Below are positions 1-11,848 of a DNA stretch of 64,000 bases, one piece after another (the first letter of the stretch is position 1; each line of letters starts with the position of its first letter). The notes under the pieces are model-generated. The model ran no database searches, was not told where the DNA came from, and worked only from the letters and a program-made list of their open reading frames with translations. A program made the translations under genes and the position numbers. This stretch comes from Curtobacterium sp. MCBD17_032 (lineage in GTDB: Bacteria > Actinomycetota > Actinomycetes > Actinomycetales > Microbacteriaceae), in NCBI RefSeq assembly GCF_003234855.1, contig NZ_QKTO01000005.1:62001-126000 (forward strand), in the 5' to 3' direction.

Positions 1-182
1 CGGTCCGGGGTGACGACGGCGCGGGCGACGGCAACGACGGAGCCGGCGATGACCGCGACGCCGAAGGCGGCGGCGGTGACACCGGCGCCGAGCGCGACGA
101 AGCCGGCCGAGCGCGCCGTCCGTTCAGCGGGCCCCGGCCGTGACCGACGTGCGGGACGGACGGCGGCGGGACGGCGGGGCAT
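1..182 (-). CDS. N-terminus of an unrecognised membrane-anchored protein (partial)
   Basis: The reading frame runs off the left edge of the window, so only about 60 N-terminal residues are visible. The ATG at 182 is preceded on the minus strand by GGAGG five bases upstream, which supports both the gene and its start. The protein begins with a strongly basic segment of about 25 residues (many Arg and Pro) followed by a hydrophobic Ala/Val/Gly stretch at roughly residues 26-57. This fits an N-terminal signal anchor with the remainder outside the membrane. It is divergent from the DUF3000 gene, with about 100 bp between the starts. No family can be named from this fragment. Confidence 0.6.
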   Translation of the reverse strand, partial: MPRRPAAVRPARRSRPGPAERTARSAGFVALGAGVTAAAFGVAVIAGSVVAVARAVVTPD

Positions 183-280
183 GCGGGCCTCCAGGAAGAG
201 GACGACTGCGGGCAGCACGACTGCGCGACGGACGGCGTGCCGCCCGCACCGGTGCTCGGTCCGGAGCCTAGTCTGCATCC

Positions 281-877
281 GTGCCTGAACCCCGAGTCCC
301 CGACGCCGAACCGGAGGCGTTCGCGCGTCTCCGCGCGTTCGTGTCGACCGGCAGGACCCGCACCGAGACCACGGTCACCGAGATCCCCTCGCCGAGCCGC
401 ATCGCCCCGTACTCGATCGCCCTCGCGGCGGACGTGTCCGGGGTCGTGCACGGCGTCGACTCGGACCTCGGTACCGGACGCTTCATCGCCCTGCACGACC
501 CCGACGAGCCGGAGGGCTGGGGTGGCGCGTACCGCATCGTGACCTTCGCGCAGGCCCCGCTCGAGCCCGAGATCGGCGTCGACGAGTTCGTCGCCGACGT
601 GACGTGGAGCTGGCTCGTCGACGCCCTCGACGCGCACGGCGCCCGCTACGCGAACGCCTCGGGTACCGCGACGAAGATCATCTCGCGCGGGTACGGCGAA
701 CTCGCGACGCAGGGCGACGGTGCCCAACTGGAACTCCGGGCGTCGTGGACGCCCCTCGACGACGACCTGACGCCGCACGTGCAGGCCTGGGAGGAGATCG
801 TGGCGATGCTCGCCGGACTCCCCCCGGCCTCGGACGGCGTCTCGCTCCTGGCCCCTCGGAGGCTCGCCCGTGACTGA
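281..877 (+). CDS. DUF3000 domain-containing protein
   Basis: A 198-residue cytoplasmic protein of the actinobacterial DUF3000 family, whose function is unknown. The GTG start at 281 gives a protein of the usual family length. There is no signal peptide or membrane segment, and the middle is rich in Trp and acidic residues (for example DVTWSWLVDALD). The end overlaps the GTG start of the RNase D-like gene by 8 bp, so the two are translationally coupled. This DUF3000-RNase D pairing is typical of Actinobacteria and is the main hint to a role, possibly in RNA metabolism. That functional link is inference only. Confidence 0.85.
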   Translation: MPEPRVPDAEPEAFARLRAFVSTGRTRTETTVTEIPSPSRIAPYSIALAADVSGVVHGVDSDLGTGRFIALHDPDEPEGWGGAYRIVTFAQAPLEPEIGVDEFVADVTWSWLVDALDAHGARYANASGTATKIISRGYGELATQGDGAQLELRASWTPLDDDLTPHVQAWEEIVAMLAGLPPASDGVSLLAPRRLARD

Positions 878-2228
878 CCCCGATCCCGCCTACGAGGCCG
901 CGCACGCCGCCGTCCACGTGATCGAGAGCCGCGAGGAGTACCTCGACGCCGTGGCCCGCATCGCCGCCGGCACCGGTCCGGTCGCGGTCGACGCCGAGCG
1001 CGCCAGCGGCTACCGCTACTCCCAGCGGGCATACCTCATCCAGGTGTTCCGCCGCGGCTCGGGCTCGTTCCTGTTCGACCCGATCGCGATCGGTGACTTC
1101 AGCGACCTGCAAGCCGCGATCGTCGACGAGGAGTGGGTGTTCCACGCCGCATCGCAGGACCTGCCGTGCCTCCGCGAAGTCGGCCTCGTCCCGACCCGGG
1201 TCTTCGACACCGAGCTCGGGGCCCGGATCGCCGGCTTCCCGCGCGTGGGGCTCGGCGCGGTCGTCGAGCAGCTGCTCGGCATCACGCTCGCGAAGGCGCA
1301 CTCCGCCGCGGACTGGTCGACCCGTCCGCTGCCCCAGGCCTGGCTCGTGTACGCCGCCCTCGACGTCGAACTGCTGCCCGACCTGCGCGACTCCCTCGCC
1401 GAGGTCCTCGAGGCCGCGGGCAAGACGCGGATCGCCGAGGAGGAGTTCGCCGCCGTCCTCGCCCGCGCCCCGAAGCCCCCGCGCGCCGAGCCCTGGCGTC
1501 GCCTGTCCGGCATGAACGTGCTCCGTGGCGCCCGTGCCCTGGCGATCGCGCGGTCGCTGTGGCAGGCACGCGACGCGTACGCCCAGGAGACCGACATCGC
1601 CCCGGGCCGCACGATCCCGGACGCCGCCATCGTCGCCGCCGCCGCTGCCGCCCCGGCCTCGCGTGCCGAACTCGGCGCGCTGAAGACCTTCACCGGCCGC
1701 GCCAGCCGGTCGGAACTCGACCGCTGGTGGGCCGCCGTCGAGGAGGGTCGCACCACGGAGGACTTGCCGCGCCTGCGTGGCGGGGGCGAGCCGAGCCTCC
1801 CGCCGCCCCGCGCCTGGGCCGACCGGAACCCGGACGCCGACCGCCGGTACCGTGCAGCCCGCGTCGCCGTCGCCGCCCGCGCCGCCGAACTCGACCTGCC
1901 CGTCGAGAACCTCCTCACGCCGGAGACGCTCCGGCTCGTGTCGTGGAACCCGCCGAAGACCGTCGCGACGGAGACCGTCGGCGCCACCCTCGCGTCGCAC
2001 GACGCCCGGCCGTGGCAGGTCGAGGAGACCGCGTCGGTCATCGCGCACGCGTTCGAGGTCGCCGCGGACCGGTCCGTGGCGGACCCGGTCGCCGTGGTCA
2101 CCGCGACCACGGCCTCCCGGCCGGACGAGGCGACCGACGGCGCAGCACCCGACGCCGCCGAGCAGGGCGACGCCGCTCTTGTCGCAGACGGACAGCCCGA
2201 CGCCGCCACCGGATCGACCGGCTCGTAG
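870..2228 (+). CDS. Ribonuclease D-like 3'-5' exonuclease with HRDC domain
   Basis: A 452-residue protein with an N-terminal DEDDy exonuclease domain and an HRDC domain. The Exo I Asp/Glu lies in AVDAERASGYRYSQRAYL, Exo II in FHAASQDLPCL, and the Exo III Tyr/Asp in VYAALDVELLPDL. The HRDC domain follows at about residues 210-290 (MNVLRGARALAIARSLWQAR). The C-terminal tail of about 60 residues is acidic, Ala/Asp-rich and probably disordered. Family members trim the 3' ends of structured RNA such as tRNA precursors using two metal ions. The GTG start overlaps the end of the DUF3000 gene. Actinobacterial annotations vary between RNase D and HRDC domain-containing protein. Confidence 0.9.
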   Translation: MTDPDPAYEAAHAAVHVIESREEYLDAVARIAAGTGPVAVDAERASGYRYSQRAYLIQVFRRGSGSFLFDPIAIGDFSDLQAAIVDEEWVFHAASQDLPCLREVGLVPTRVFDTELGARIAGFPRVGLGAVVEQLLGITLAKAHSAADWSTRPLPQAWLVYAALDVELLPDLRDSLAEVLEAAGKTRIAEEEFAAVLARAPKPPRAEPWRRLSGMNVLRGARALAIARSLWQARDAYAQETDIAPGRTIPDAAIVAAAAAAPASRAELGALKTFTGRASRSELDRWWAAVEEGRTTEDLPRLRGGGEPSLPPPRAWADRNPDADRRYRAARVAVAARAAELDLPVENLLTPETLRLVSWNPPKTVATETVGATLASHDARPWQVEETASVIAHAFEVAADRSVADPVAVVTATTASRPDEATDGAAPDAAEQGDAALVADGQPDAATGSTGS

Positions 2229-2354
2229 GAACCGCCCAACCGACGTGCCGCCGCTCAGCCGGGGGTACTAGCGTCGGATCGTCGCCGGGCGAGGCCCGGC
2301 CAGGTCGGGGCGACCGTATCCCCGGCCCGATCGTTGTGGATCTGGAGGCTCGCA

Positions 2355-3566
2355 TTGCCGAAGACATCAGACGTCGTGTTCGTGGACGGTGTCCGCACAC
2401 CGTTCGGCCGCGCCGGTGAGAAGGGCGTCTTCTGGCGCACCCGTGCCGACGACCTCGCGGTGCACGCGATGCGGGGCCTGCTCGACCGGAACAGCTCGCT
2501 GGACGGTGCCGCCGTCGACGACGTCGCGGTCGCCGCGACCACCCAGCAGGGCGACCAGGGCCTGACCCTCGGTCGCACCGTCGGGATGCTCTCGGGCCTC
2601 CCGAAGTCCGTCCCTGGCTACGCCATCGACCGCATGTGCGCGGGCGCGATGACGAGTGTCACGACCCTGGCCGGCGCGATCGCGTTCGGTGCCGCCGACG
2701 TCGCGATCGCCGGTGGCGTCGAGCACATGGGTCGCCACCCGATGGGCTTCAACGCCGACCCGAACCCCCGCTTCGTCGCGGAGCGCATGGTCGCCCCCGA
2801 CGCGCTCGTGATGGGCAACACCGCCGAGCGCCTGCACGACCGCTTCCCCGCCATCACGAAGGACCGCACCGACGCCTTCGCCGTGCAGTCCCAGCAGCGC
2901 TACGCCGCCGCCTGGGGCGCCGGCAAGCTGCAGCCGGACGTCATCCCGGTCGAGGTGAACACCGGTCAGGGCTGGGACATCGTCACGAAGGACGAGCCGC
3001 CCCGTCCGGGCACCACCCTGGAGGCCCTGGCCGCGTTGAAGACGCCGTTCCGGCCCCACGGGCGGGTCACCGCCGGCAACGCCGCGGGCCTGAACGACGG
3101 CGCGACGATGAGCCTGCTCGCGTCCGAGGACGGTGCAAAGCAGCACGGTCTGCCGACGAAGATGCGCATGGTCTCCTTCGCCTTCGCGGGCGTCGACCCC
3201 GAGGTGATGGGCGTCGGCCCCATCCCCGCGACAGACAAGGCGCTCCGGAAGGCCGGCCTGTCGATCGACGACATCGGCCTGTTCGAGATCAACGAGGCGT
3301 TCGCGGTCCAGGTGCTCGCGTTCCTCGACAACTACGGCATCGCGCAGGACTCCCCGAACGTGAACGCCTGGGGCGGCGCGATCGCCGTCGGGCACCCGCT
3401 GGCGTCGAGCGGCGTCCGGTTGATGACCCAGCTCGCGGCGCAGTTCGCCGAGCGACCGGACGTCAAGTACGGCATCACGACCATGTGCATCGGGCTCGGC
3501 CAGGGCGGCACCGTCATCTGGGAGAACCCGACCTTCAGCAAGAGCGCGGCACGGAAGGCGGCCTGA
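2355..3566 (+). CDS. fadA: Acetyl-CoA C-acyltransferase (thiolase)
   Basis: A 404-residue thiolase that cleaves 3-ketoacyl-CoA with CoA in the last step of beta-oxidation. I chose the TTG at 2355 because GGAGG lies 6 bp upstream (2344-2348) and the product then begins MPKTSDVVFVDGVRTPFG, as in the family; a longer in-frame start at 2334 lacks support. The nucleophilic Cys is in DRMCAGAM, the catalytic His in GHPLASSG, and the second catalytic Cys in CIGLGQGG. Two bases separate its stop from the next gene, which encodes the hydratase/dehydrogenase. The pair therefore forms a complete FadAB-type trifunctional complex. The symbol is by role and is not meant as strict orthology to E. coli fadA. 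Confidence 0.93.
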   Translation: MPKTSDVVFVDGVRTPFGRAGEKGVFWRTRADDLAVHAMRGLLDRNSSLDGAAVDDVAVAATTQQGDQGLTLGRTVGMLSGLPKSVPGYAIDRMCAGAMTSVTTLAGAIAFGAADVAIAGGVEHMGRHPMGFNADPNPRFVAERMVAPDALVMGNTAERLHDRFPAITKDRTDAFAVQSQQRYAAAWGAGKLQPDVIPVEVNTGQGWDIVTKDEPPRPGTTLEALAALKTPFRPHGRVTAGNAAGLNDGATMSLLASEDGAKQHGLPTKMRMVSFAFAGVDPEVMGVGPIPATDKALRKAGLSIDDIGLFEINEAFAVQVLAFLDNYGIAQDSPNVNAWGGAIAVGHPLASSGVRLMTQLAAQFAERPDVKYGITTMCIGLGQGGTVIWENPTFSKSAARKAA

Positions 3567-3568
3567 CC

Positions 3569-5707
3569 ATGACCACCACCCCGATCGACCAGCTGACCGC
3601 CCTGAGCGAGGACGAGGTCGTCACCCACTCGTACGTCAAGCACGTCGCGCTGCCCTCCGGCGGCACGCTCGCGCTCATCACGCTCGACAACGGCAAGGAC
3701 TACAAGCGGCCCTCGACGCTCGGTCCGCGCACCATGCGCGAGCTGTCCGAGGTGCTTGACACGCTCCGTGACGCGGCGTCGAAGGGCGAGGTCCAGGCCG
3801 TCGCCATCACCGGCAAGGAGTACTGCTTCGCCGCCGGCGCCGACCTGTCCCAGGCGGCGGCGCTGCCCTCCCGCGAGGTCGCGCACGAACTCGGTGTCCT
3901 CGGGCACGCGACGCTCCGCAAGTTCAGCGAGCTGGGGGTGCCGTCGTTCGCGTTCGTGAACGGCATCGCGCTCGGCGGCGGGCTCGAGGTCGCCCTGCAC
4001 TGCACCTACCGCGTGTTCTCGTCCGCTGCCCAGGGCATCGGCCTGCCCGAGGTCTTCCTCGGCATCATCCCCGGTTGGGGCGGCGCGACGCTGCTCCCCC
4101 GCCTCATCGGCCCGGAGAAGGCGCTCCGCGTCATCGTGGAGAACCCGCTGAAGAACAACCGGCTGATGGACGGCAAGGCCGCGGTCGAGCTCGGCATCGG
4201 CGACGCGCTCATCCCCTCGGTGACGTTCCTGCCGTCCGCCGTCACCTGGGCGGACGGCGTCGTGTCCGGCCGGACGAAGGTCAAGCGGGCGAACGAGCCC
4301 GGCATGCTCGAGAAGGCCGCCTGGGGCACGGTCGTCAAGGTCGCCCGGGGTCAGGTCGCCTCGAAGATCGGCACCGTCCCGAAGTCGCCGTTCCGCGCGC
4401 TCGACCTCGTCGCCGCGGCGAAGTCCGGGTCGCTCGAGGAGCGGTTCGCCGGCGAGGACGACGCCCTGGCCGACCTGCTGTCCGGAGACCAGTTCGCCGC
4501 GTCGATGTACGCCTTCGACCTCGTGCAGAAGCGGGCCAAGCGCCCGGTCGGCGCCCCTGAAGGCGTGGACGCGAAGAAGATCACGAAGGTCGGTGTCCTC
4601 GGCGCCGGGCTCATGGCGTCGCAGTTCGCGCTGCTGTTCGCCCGTCGTCTCGGCGTCCCCGTGGTGATCACCGACGTTTCGCAGGAGCGGGTCGACGCCG
4701 GGGTCGCCCGGATCGGCGGCGAGGTCGCGAAGCTGCTCGAGAAGGGCCGCATCTCCCCGGACGAGGCGAACCGCATCAACGGACTCGTCAGTGGTTCAGT
4801 GTCGTACGACGCGTTCGCGGACGCCGACTGGGTGATCGAGGCCGTCTTCGAGGAGATGGGCGTCAAGCAGGACGTGTTCCGGAAGATCGAGCAGGTCATC
4901 GCCCCCGACGCGATCCTCGCCACGAACACGTCGTCGCTGTCCGTCGACGAGATGGCTTCGGTGCTGACGAACCCCGAACGTCTGGTCGGCTTCCACTTCT
5001 TCAACCCGGTCGCGGTGATGCCGCTGCTCGAGGTCGTCCGGGCGGCGAAGACGTCCGACGAGGCCGTCGCCACCGCGCTCGCGGTCGCGAAGACCCTGAA
5101 GAAGACCGCGATCGTGACCGCCGACCAACCTGGGTTCGTCGTGAACCGGGTGCTCGCGCGGGTGCTCGGGGAGGCCATGCGCGGCGTCGAGGAGGGCACT
5201 TCGTTCGAGACGGTCGCCGACGGTGCCGCTCCCCTGGGCCTGCCGATGTCGCCGTTCGAGCTGCTCGAACTCGTCGGCCTGCTGGTCGGTGCGCACGTGC
5301 TCGACTCGCACCACGCGGCCTGGCCCGACCGCTTCTACCCCGGCGACGGCCTGAAGCGGATCGCTGAGCACGGCACGATCCTCACGCGCGACAAGAAGGG
5401 CAACGCGACCGGGTACGACCCCGCCGCCGTGAAGCTCGTCGCGCCGTCGAAGAAGGACGCGAAGCAGGTCGACGCTGCCGAGATGCAGCGCCGGTTCGAG
5501 GACGCCCTCGCCGACGAGGTGCACCGCATGCTCGAGGACAGGGTCGTGCAGCACGTCGAGGAGATCGACCTCGGGCTCATCCTCGGCGCGGGCTACCCGT
5601 TCCAGGCCGGTGGCATCAGCCCCTACCTCGACCGCAGCGGTGCCTCGGAGCGCGTCTTCGGCGCCACGTTCCACGAGCCGCGGATCGTCGGCCCGGCCAG
5701 CCGCTAG
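3569..5707 (+). CDS. fadB: 3-hydroxyacyl-CoA dehydrogenase / enoyl-CoA hydratase (FadB/FadJ type)
   Basis: A 712-residue multifunctional beta-oxidation enzyme. The N-terminal crotonase domain (about residues 1-230) has the oxyanion-hole motifs AGADLSQAA and GGGLEVALHCTYR, and LPEVFLGIIPGWGGATLLPR. The NAD-binding domain starts near residue 330 with VGVLGAGLMASQFALLFARR. The dehydrogenase His is in GFHFFNPVAVMPL, and two C-terminal helical domains follow. It hydrates enoyl-CoA and oxidises 3-hydroxyacyl-CoA, feeding the thiolase encoded just upstream. The ATG at 3569 follows the thiolase stop by two bases. An upstream in-frame extension overlaps the thiolase and is not coding. Confidence 0.93.
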   Translation: MTTTPIDQLTALSEDEVVTHSYVKHVALPSGGTLALITLDNGKDYKRPSTLGPRTMRELSEVLDTLRDAASKGEVQAVAITGKEYCFAAGADLSQAAALPSREVAHELGVLGHATLRKFSELGVPSFAFVNGIALGGGLEVALHCTYRVFSSAAQGIGLPEVFLGIIPGWGGATLLPRLIGPEKALRVIVENPLKNNRLMDGKAAVELGIGDALIPSVTFLPSAVTWADGVVSGRTKVKRANEPGMLEKAAWGTVVKVARGQVASKIGTVPKSPFRALDLVAAAKSGSLEERFAGEDDALADLLSGDQFAASMYAFDLVQKRAKRPVGAPEGVDAKKITKVGVLGAGLMASQFALLFARRLGVPVVITDVSQERVDAGVARIGGEVAKLLEKGRISPDEANRINGLVSGSVSYDAFADADWVIEAVFEEMGVKQDVFRKIEQVIAPDAILATNTSSLSVDEMASVLTNPERLVGFHFFNPVAVMPLLEVVRAAKTSDEAVATALAVAKTLKKTAIVTADQPGFVVNRVLARVLGEAMRGVEEGTSFETVADGAAPLGLPMSPFELLELVGLLVGAHVLDSHHAAWPDRFYPGDGLKRIAEHGTILTRDKKGNATGYDPAAVKLVAPSKKDAKQVDAAEMQRRFEDALADEVHRMLEDRVVQHVEEIDLGLILGAGYPFQAGGISPYLDRSGASERVFGATFHEPRIVGPASR

Positions 5708-5810
5708 CACGGCCGGCCAGCCGTTAGCACGGCCGGCCGACCGACGCCTCGGCAGGCCGGCCCCGGCCCCGGCCCCGGCCCCGACCCCGACCCGGCGCCA
5801 GCCGGACCCG

Positions 5811-5868
5811 CACAACAGCAACCGCCTCGTACCACGGACGTCCGTGGTTCGAGGCGGTTCGTGTTGTG
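5811..5868. terminator. Long bidirectional hairpin between fadB and dxs
   Basis: An almost perfect 58-base inverted repeat. CACAACA and CAACCGCCTCG on the left pair with CGAGGCGGTT and TGTTGTG on the right, around a centre of ACCACGGACGTCCGTGGT. It lies between two convergent genes (fadB on plus, dxs on minus) and is probably a shared terminator. GC-rich flanks 5740-5810 and 5869-5930 extend the symmetry imperfectly (GCGCCAGCC versus GGCTGGCG). To its left lies a tandem duplication of about 20 bp (AGCACGGCCGGCC twice, 5697-5740). Confidence 0.75.
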
Positions 5869-5958
5869 CGGTGCCGATGTCCGCCGCGGCTGGCGAGCCC
5901 GGGCCCGGGCCCGGGCGCGGCCGGCGGGCCCGCGCACGAGCCGGCCAGCGCCGGGCGT

Positions 5959-7893
5959 TCAGCGCTCGGCGGACTCCCGCGAGCGGGCCGGCTTCGCCTG
6001 GGGCACCTTCGTGCCGACGACCTGGTCGATGACGTCGCGGGCGATCGCCTGCGCTGTCAGCCCGGCGTCGGCGAGGATCTCGCTCCGGCTGGCGTGGTCG
6101 ATGAACGCGTCCGGCAGACCGAGCTCGTTCACGCCGGTGTCGACCCCGGCAGCGCGGAGGTCCTGCCGCAGCCGCGTCCCGACACCGCCGACGCGCACGC
6201 CGTCCTCGATCGTGATGACGAGCCTGTGGTCGCGCGACAGCTCGATGAGCGACGTCGGGATCGGCACGACCCAGCGCGGGTCGACGACGGTCACGCCGAT
6301 GCCCTGCGCCTCGAGGAGCGCCGCCGCCTCGAGCGCGGTCGGCACCATCGACCCGACGGCCACGACGAGCACGTCCGGCTCCTGGTCGTCGGCCGGCGTC
6401 CGGAGCACATCGACGCCGTCCGCCAGCCGTTCGACGGCGGGGATGTCCGGCCCGACCTGGCCCTTCGACCACCGGAGGACGGTCGGGGCGTCGTCGACGG
6501 CGGCGGCCTCCCGGAACTCCTCGCGCAGGGTCGCTGCATCGCGGGGCGCGGCGATCCGGATGCCGGGTACGACCTGCAGGAGTGCGAGGTCCCACATGCC
6601 GTGGTGCGACGGACCGTCAGGCCCGGTGATGCCTGCGCGGTCCAGGACGAACGTGACCCCGGCCCGGTGCAGGGCGACGTCCATGAGGACCTGGTCGAAC
6701 GCCCGGTTGAGGAACGTCGCGTAGAGGGCGACGACGGGGTGCAGACCGCCGTAGGCGAGCCCTGCGGCCGTCGTCACGGCGTGCTGCTCGGCGATGCCGA
6801 CGTCGTAGACACGGTCGGGGTGCGCCTGCTCGAACAGGTGCAGGCCGGTCGGCCGGAGCATCGCGGCCGTGATCGCGACGATGCGGGGGTCCTCGTGCCC
6901 GACCTCGGCGAGGGTGGTCGCGAAGACCGAGGTCCACGACGGACCCGACGACACGTCGAGCGACTCCCCGGTCTCGGGGTCGATGTGCCCGACGGCGTGG
7001 AACTGGTCCGCCTGGTCGCGGAGCGCCGGCGCGAAGCCGTGGCCCTTCTCCGTGATGGCGTGCACGATGACCGGGGACCCGTAGCCCTTCGCCTGCCGGA
7101 GCGCCGCCTCCATCGCCTGCTGGTCGTGCCCGTCGACGGGGCCGACGTACTTGATGTCGAGGTTCGAGTACAGCGCCTCGTTGTTCGTGAACCGGGACAG
7201 GAACCCGTGCAGGCCACCTCGGAGGCCCCGGTACACCGCTCGGCCGGGCGCCCCGAAGTGGTCAGCCGCCGCACGGCTCTTCTCGTACAGCGTGCGGTAC
7301 TCACGGCGCGTCCGCACCGAGCTGAGGAACCGGGCCATGCCACCGATCGTCGGGGCGTACGACCGGCCGTTGTCGTTCACCACGATGACGAGCCGGCGGT
7401 CGTTCTGGTCGGAGATGTTGTTCAGCGCTTCCCAGGTCATGCCGCCGGTGAGGGCGCCATCACCGACGACGGCGACCACGGTGCGGTCGCTCTGCCCCGT
7501 CTGCTGGAACGCCCGCGAGATGCCGTCCGCCCAGGACAGCGACGACGACGCGTGCGAGGACTCGACGATGTCGTGCTCCGACTCGCTCCGCTGCGGGTAC
7601 CCGGCGATCCCGCCACGCTCGCGGAGGTGGGAGAAGTCCTGCCGTCCGGTGACGAGCTTGTGCACGTACGACTGGTGCCCGGTGTCGAACACGAACGGGT
7701 CGTGCGGCGAATCGAAGACGCGGTGCATCGCGAGGGTGAGCTCGACGACGCCGAGGTTCGGTCCGAGGTGCCCGCCGGTCTTCGCGACCTCGGCGACCAG
7801 GAAGCTGCGGATCTCCGCGGCGAGGTCGGTCATCTGCGCGTCGGAGAGACGCTTCAGGTCGCGCGGCGACGTGATGCTGGCGAGCAGGCTCAC
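5959..7893 (-). CDS. dxs: 1-Deoxy-D-xylulose-5-phosphate synthase
   Basis: A 644-residue thiamine-diphosphate enzyme that condenses pyruvate and glyceraldehyde-3-phosphate, the first step of the MEP isoprenoid pathway. The N-terminus MSLLASITSPRDLKRL is typical. The catalytic His lies in FDTGHQSYVHKLV, and the ThDP/metal motif is GDGALTGGMTWEALNN. The transketolase pyrimidine-binding region contains EQHAVTTAAGLA and DRAGITGPDGPSHHG. Length matches the family. The last residues (KPARSRESAER) form a short charged tail. It is preceded by two hairpins that end the aconitase transcript, so it probably has its own promoter within 7894-7940. Confidence 0.96.
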   Translation of the reverse strand: MSLLASITSPRDLKRLSDAQMTDLAAEIRSFLVAEVAKTGGHLGPNLGVVELTLAMHRVFDSPHDPFVFDTGHQSYVHKLVTGRQDFSHLRERGGIAGYPQRSESEHDIVESSHASSSLSWADGISRAFQQTGQSDRTVVAVVGDGALTGGMTWEALNNISDQNDRRLVIVVNDNGRSYAPTIGGMARFLSSVRTRREYRTLYEKSRAAADHFGAPGRAVYRGLRGGLHGFLSRFTNNEALYSNLDIKYVGPVDGHDQQAMEAALRQAKGYGSPVIVHAITEKGHGFAPALRDQADQFHAVGHIDPETGESLDVSSGPSWTSVFATTLAEVGHEDPRIVAITAAMLRPTGLHLFEQAHPDRVYDVGIAEQHAVTTAAGLAYGGLHPVVALYATFLNRAFDQVLMDVALHRAGVTFVLDRAGITGPDGPSHHGMWDLALLQVVPGIRIAAPRDAATLREEFREAAAVDDAPTVLRWSKGQVGPDIPAVERLADGVDVLRTPADDQEPDVLVVAVGSMVPTALEAAALLEAQGIGVTVVDPRWVVPIPTSLIELSRDHRLVITIEDGVRVGGVGTRLRQDLRAAGVDTGVNELGLPDAFIDHASRSEILADAGLTAQAIARDVIDQVVGTKVPQAKPARSRESAER

Positions 7894-7940
7894 GGGCGGT
7901 CCTTTCGTACGGCTGACGGCTCACTCTATGCGCGCGACCG

Positions 7941-7994
7941 GCGGACGGACTGGAGGCGCGGTGGCGGCCCGCCACCCGCCTCCCGTCCGTCCGC
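7941..7994. terminator. Hairpin of the recurrent GGACGG...GGAGGCG family
   Basis: Inverted repeat with a perfect 10-bp outer stem (GCGGACGGAC / GTCCGTCCGC) and inner pairing GGAGGCG / CGCCTCC and GGTGGC / GCCACC. It lies between the aconitase end and the dxs start, both on the minus strand. The GGAGGCG/CGCCTCC core recurs in the hairpins at 19141-19182 and 62927-62973. Confidence 0.6.
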
Positions 7995-7999
7995 ACGAA

Positions 8000-8055
8000 G
8001 CAACGAAGGCGGCTCCCCGCAACGGAGTACCGCTGCGGGGAGCCGCCGATGTTGC
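8000..8055 (-). terminator. Terminator of acnA
   Basis: Strong hairpin starting about 14 bases past the aconitase stop. GGCGGCTCCCCGCA pairs with TGCGGGGAGCCGCC (8008-8047), and an outer GCAAC/GTTGC pair extends it. There is no U-tract, as is usual in this GC range. Confidence 0.75.
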
Positions 8056-8068
8056 GTGCTGCGAGGGG

Positions 8069-10906
<2,838 letters not shown>

Positions 10907-11014
10907 TGTGCCGCCTCCTGAGTTGATCGGTGTGCCCTCATCCTCGCGGGCCGCGGGACGTCCCACCAGCAAGGTGAACCTAAACCCGGGGACTCCGTCG
11001 TGCCCGGAGGAAAG

Positions 11015-11032
11015 TGTCTCGACGTCGAGACA
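11015..11032. promoter_or_regulatory. 18-bp perfect palindrome upstream of acnA (candidate operator)
   Basis: TGTCTCGACGTCGAGACA is a perfect dyad about 109 bp upstream of the acnA start, directly after the DUF3159 stop codon. Its size and symmetry fit a dimeric TetR- or MarR-type repressor site. Aconitase is under TetR-type control (AcnR) in Corynebacterium, but the sequence here does not look like the AcnR site I know, so the regulator is unknown. Confidence 0.5.
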
Positions 11033-11035
11033 ACT

Positions 11036-11806
11036 CTACACCGCGGCGGGTTCGTCCCGGACGAAGACGGTCCGGACGAGCAGCCACGTCACCCAGAGCA
11101 GCGCGGCGTACAGGGGCACGCCGGTGATCAGCTTGATGCCCGCGAGCAGCTCGACCTGGGCGGTCAGCCAGAGCGGGATCTCGAAGGCGAGGCGGAAGGC
11201 GAACAGTCCGGCCCACATCCACGTCGCGACGGTGAGCACCCGACGCTTCGCCGGGTCGTCCCGCCAGTCGTGCCCGTCCTCGTCGCCCGGGACGAGGAGA
11301 CCGACGACCAGGCCGATGAGCGGTCGCCGGATCGCCAGGGTCACGAGGATCACCGCGAGGAACACCGCGTTGATGACGATGCCCGGGATGAAGTTGCTCT
11401 CCGCCCGGCCGGTCAGCAGCGCGAGGCCCGCCGAGATCGCGACGCCGAAGATGCCCGCGAAGGACATCATGATCGACTGCCGCTGCAGCAGGCGGAACAC
11501 CACGAAGACGAGCCCGATCGCGACCGGGACGACCACGCTCGGGACGACCTCCTTCGTCACCGCGTAGACGATGAGGAACGCGAAGCCGGGCAGCACGGAC
11601 TCGGCGAGCCCGCGCACCCCGCCGACCGCGGTCAGCAGGGCCCTGCCCGACGGCGCTTCGCCCGGGGCCACCTGCCCGATCCCGGCGTTCCGGACGGCGT
11701 CCCGGAGCTGGGCCTGGAGCGACAGCGGCTCCGCCCGCTCCTCGGCGTACGGATCACCGTCCGGGGCGACCCGGTCCGGACGTGGGCGGTCGTCGTGGTC
11801 CGTCAC
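11036..11806 (-). CDS. DUF3159 family integral membrane protein
   Basis: A 256-residue membrane protein with a hydrophilic N-terminus of about 55 residues and five or six hydrophobic helices (for example VLPGFAFLIVYAVTKEVV and LIGLVVGLLVPG). This matches the actinobacterial DUF3159 family, whose function is unknown. The conserved region starts near AQLRDAVRNAGIGQV. It lies 42 bp downstream of DUF3710 on the same strand and forms an operon dut-DUF3710-DUF3159. This gene order is conserved in Actinobacteria, but the shared role is not known. Confidence 0.88.
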   Translation of the reverse strand: MTDHDDRPRPDRVAPDGDPYAEERAEPLSLQAQLRDAVRNAGIGQVAPGEAPSGRALLTAVGGVRGLAESVLPGFAFLIVYAVTKEVVPSVVVPVAIGLVFVVFRLLQRQSIMMSFAGIFGVAISAGLALLTGRAESNFIPGIVINAVFLAVILVTLAIRRPLIGLVVGLLVPGDEDGHDWRDDPAKRRVLTVATWMWAGLFAFRLAFEIPLWLTAQVELLAGIKLITGVPLYAALLWVTWLLVRTVFVRDEPAAV

Positions 11807-11848
11807 CGGGCCTCCAGGCTGGATCGAGCGTTCGGCCGGTGGCCGGGG

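Noticed and set aside
5704-5937. Small frame with Arg/Gly/Pro repeats between fadB and dxs
   Set aside because: It is created by the GC-rich palindrome and low-complexity arms and lacks a ribosome binding site.
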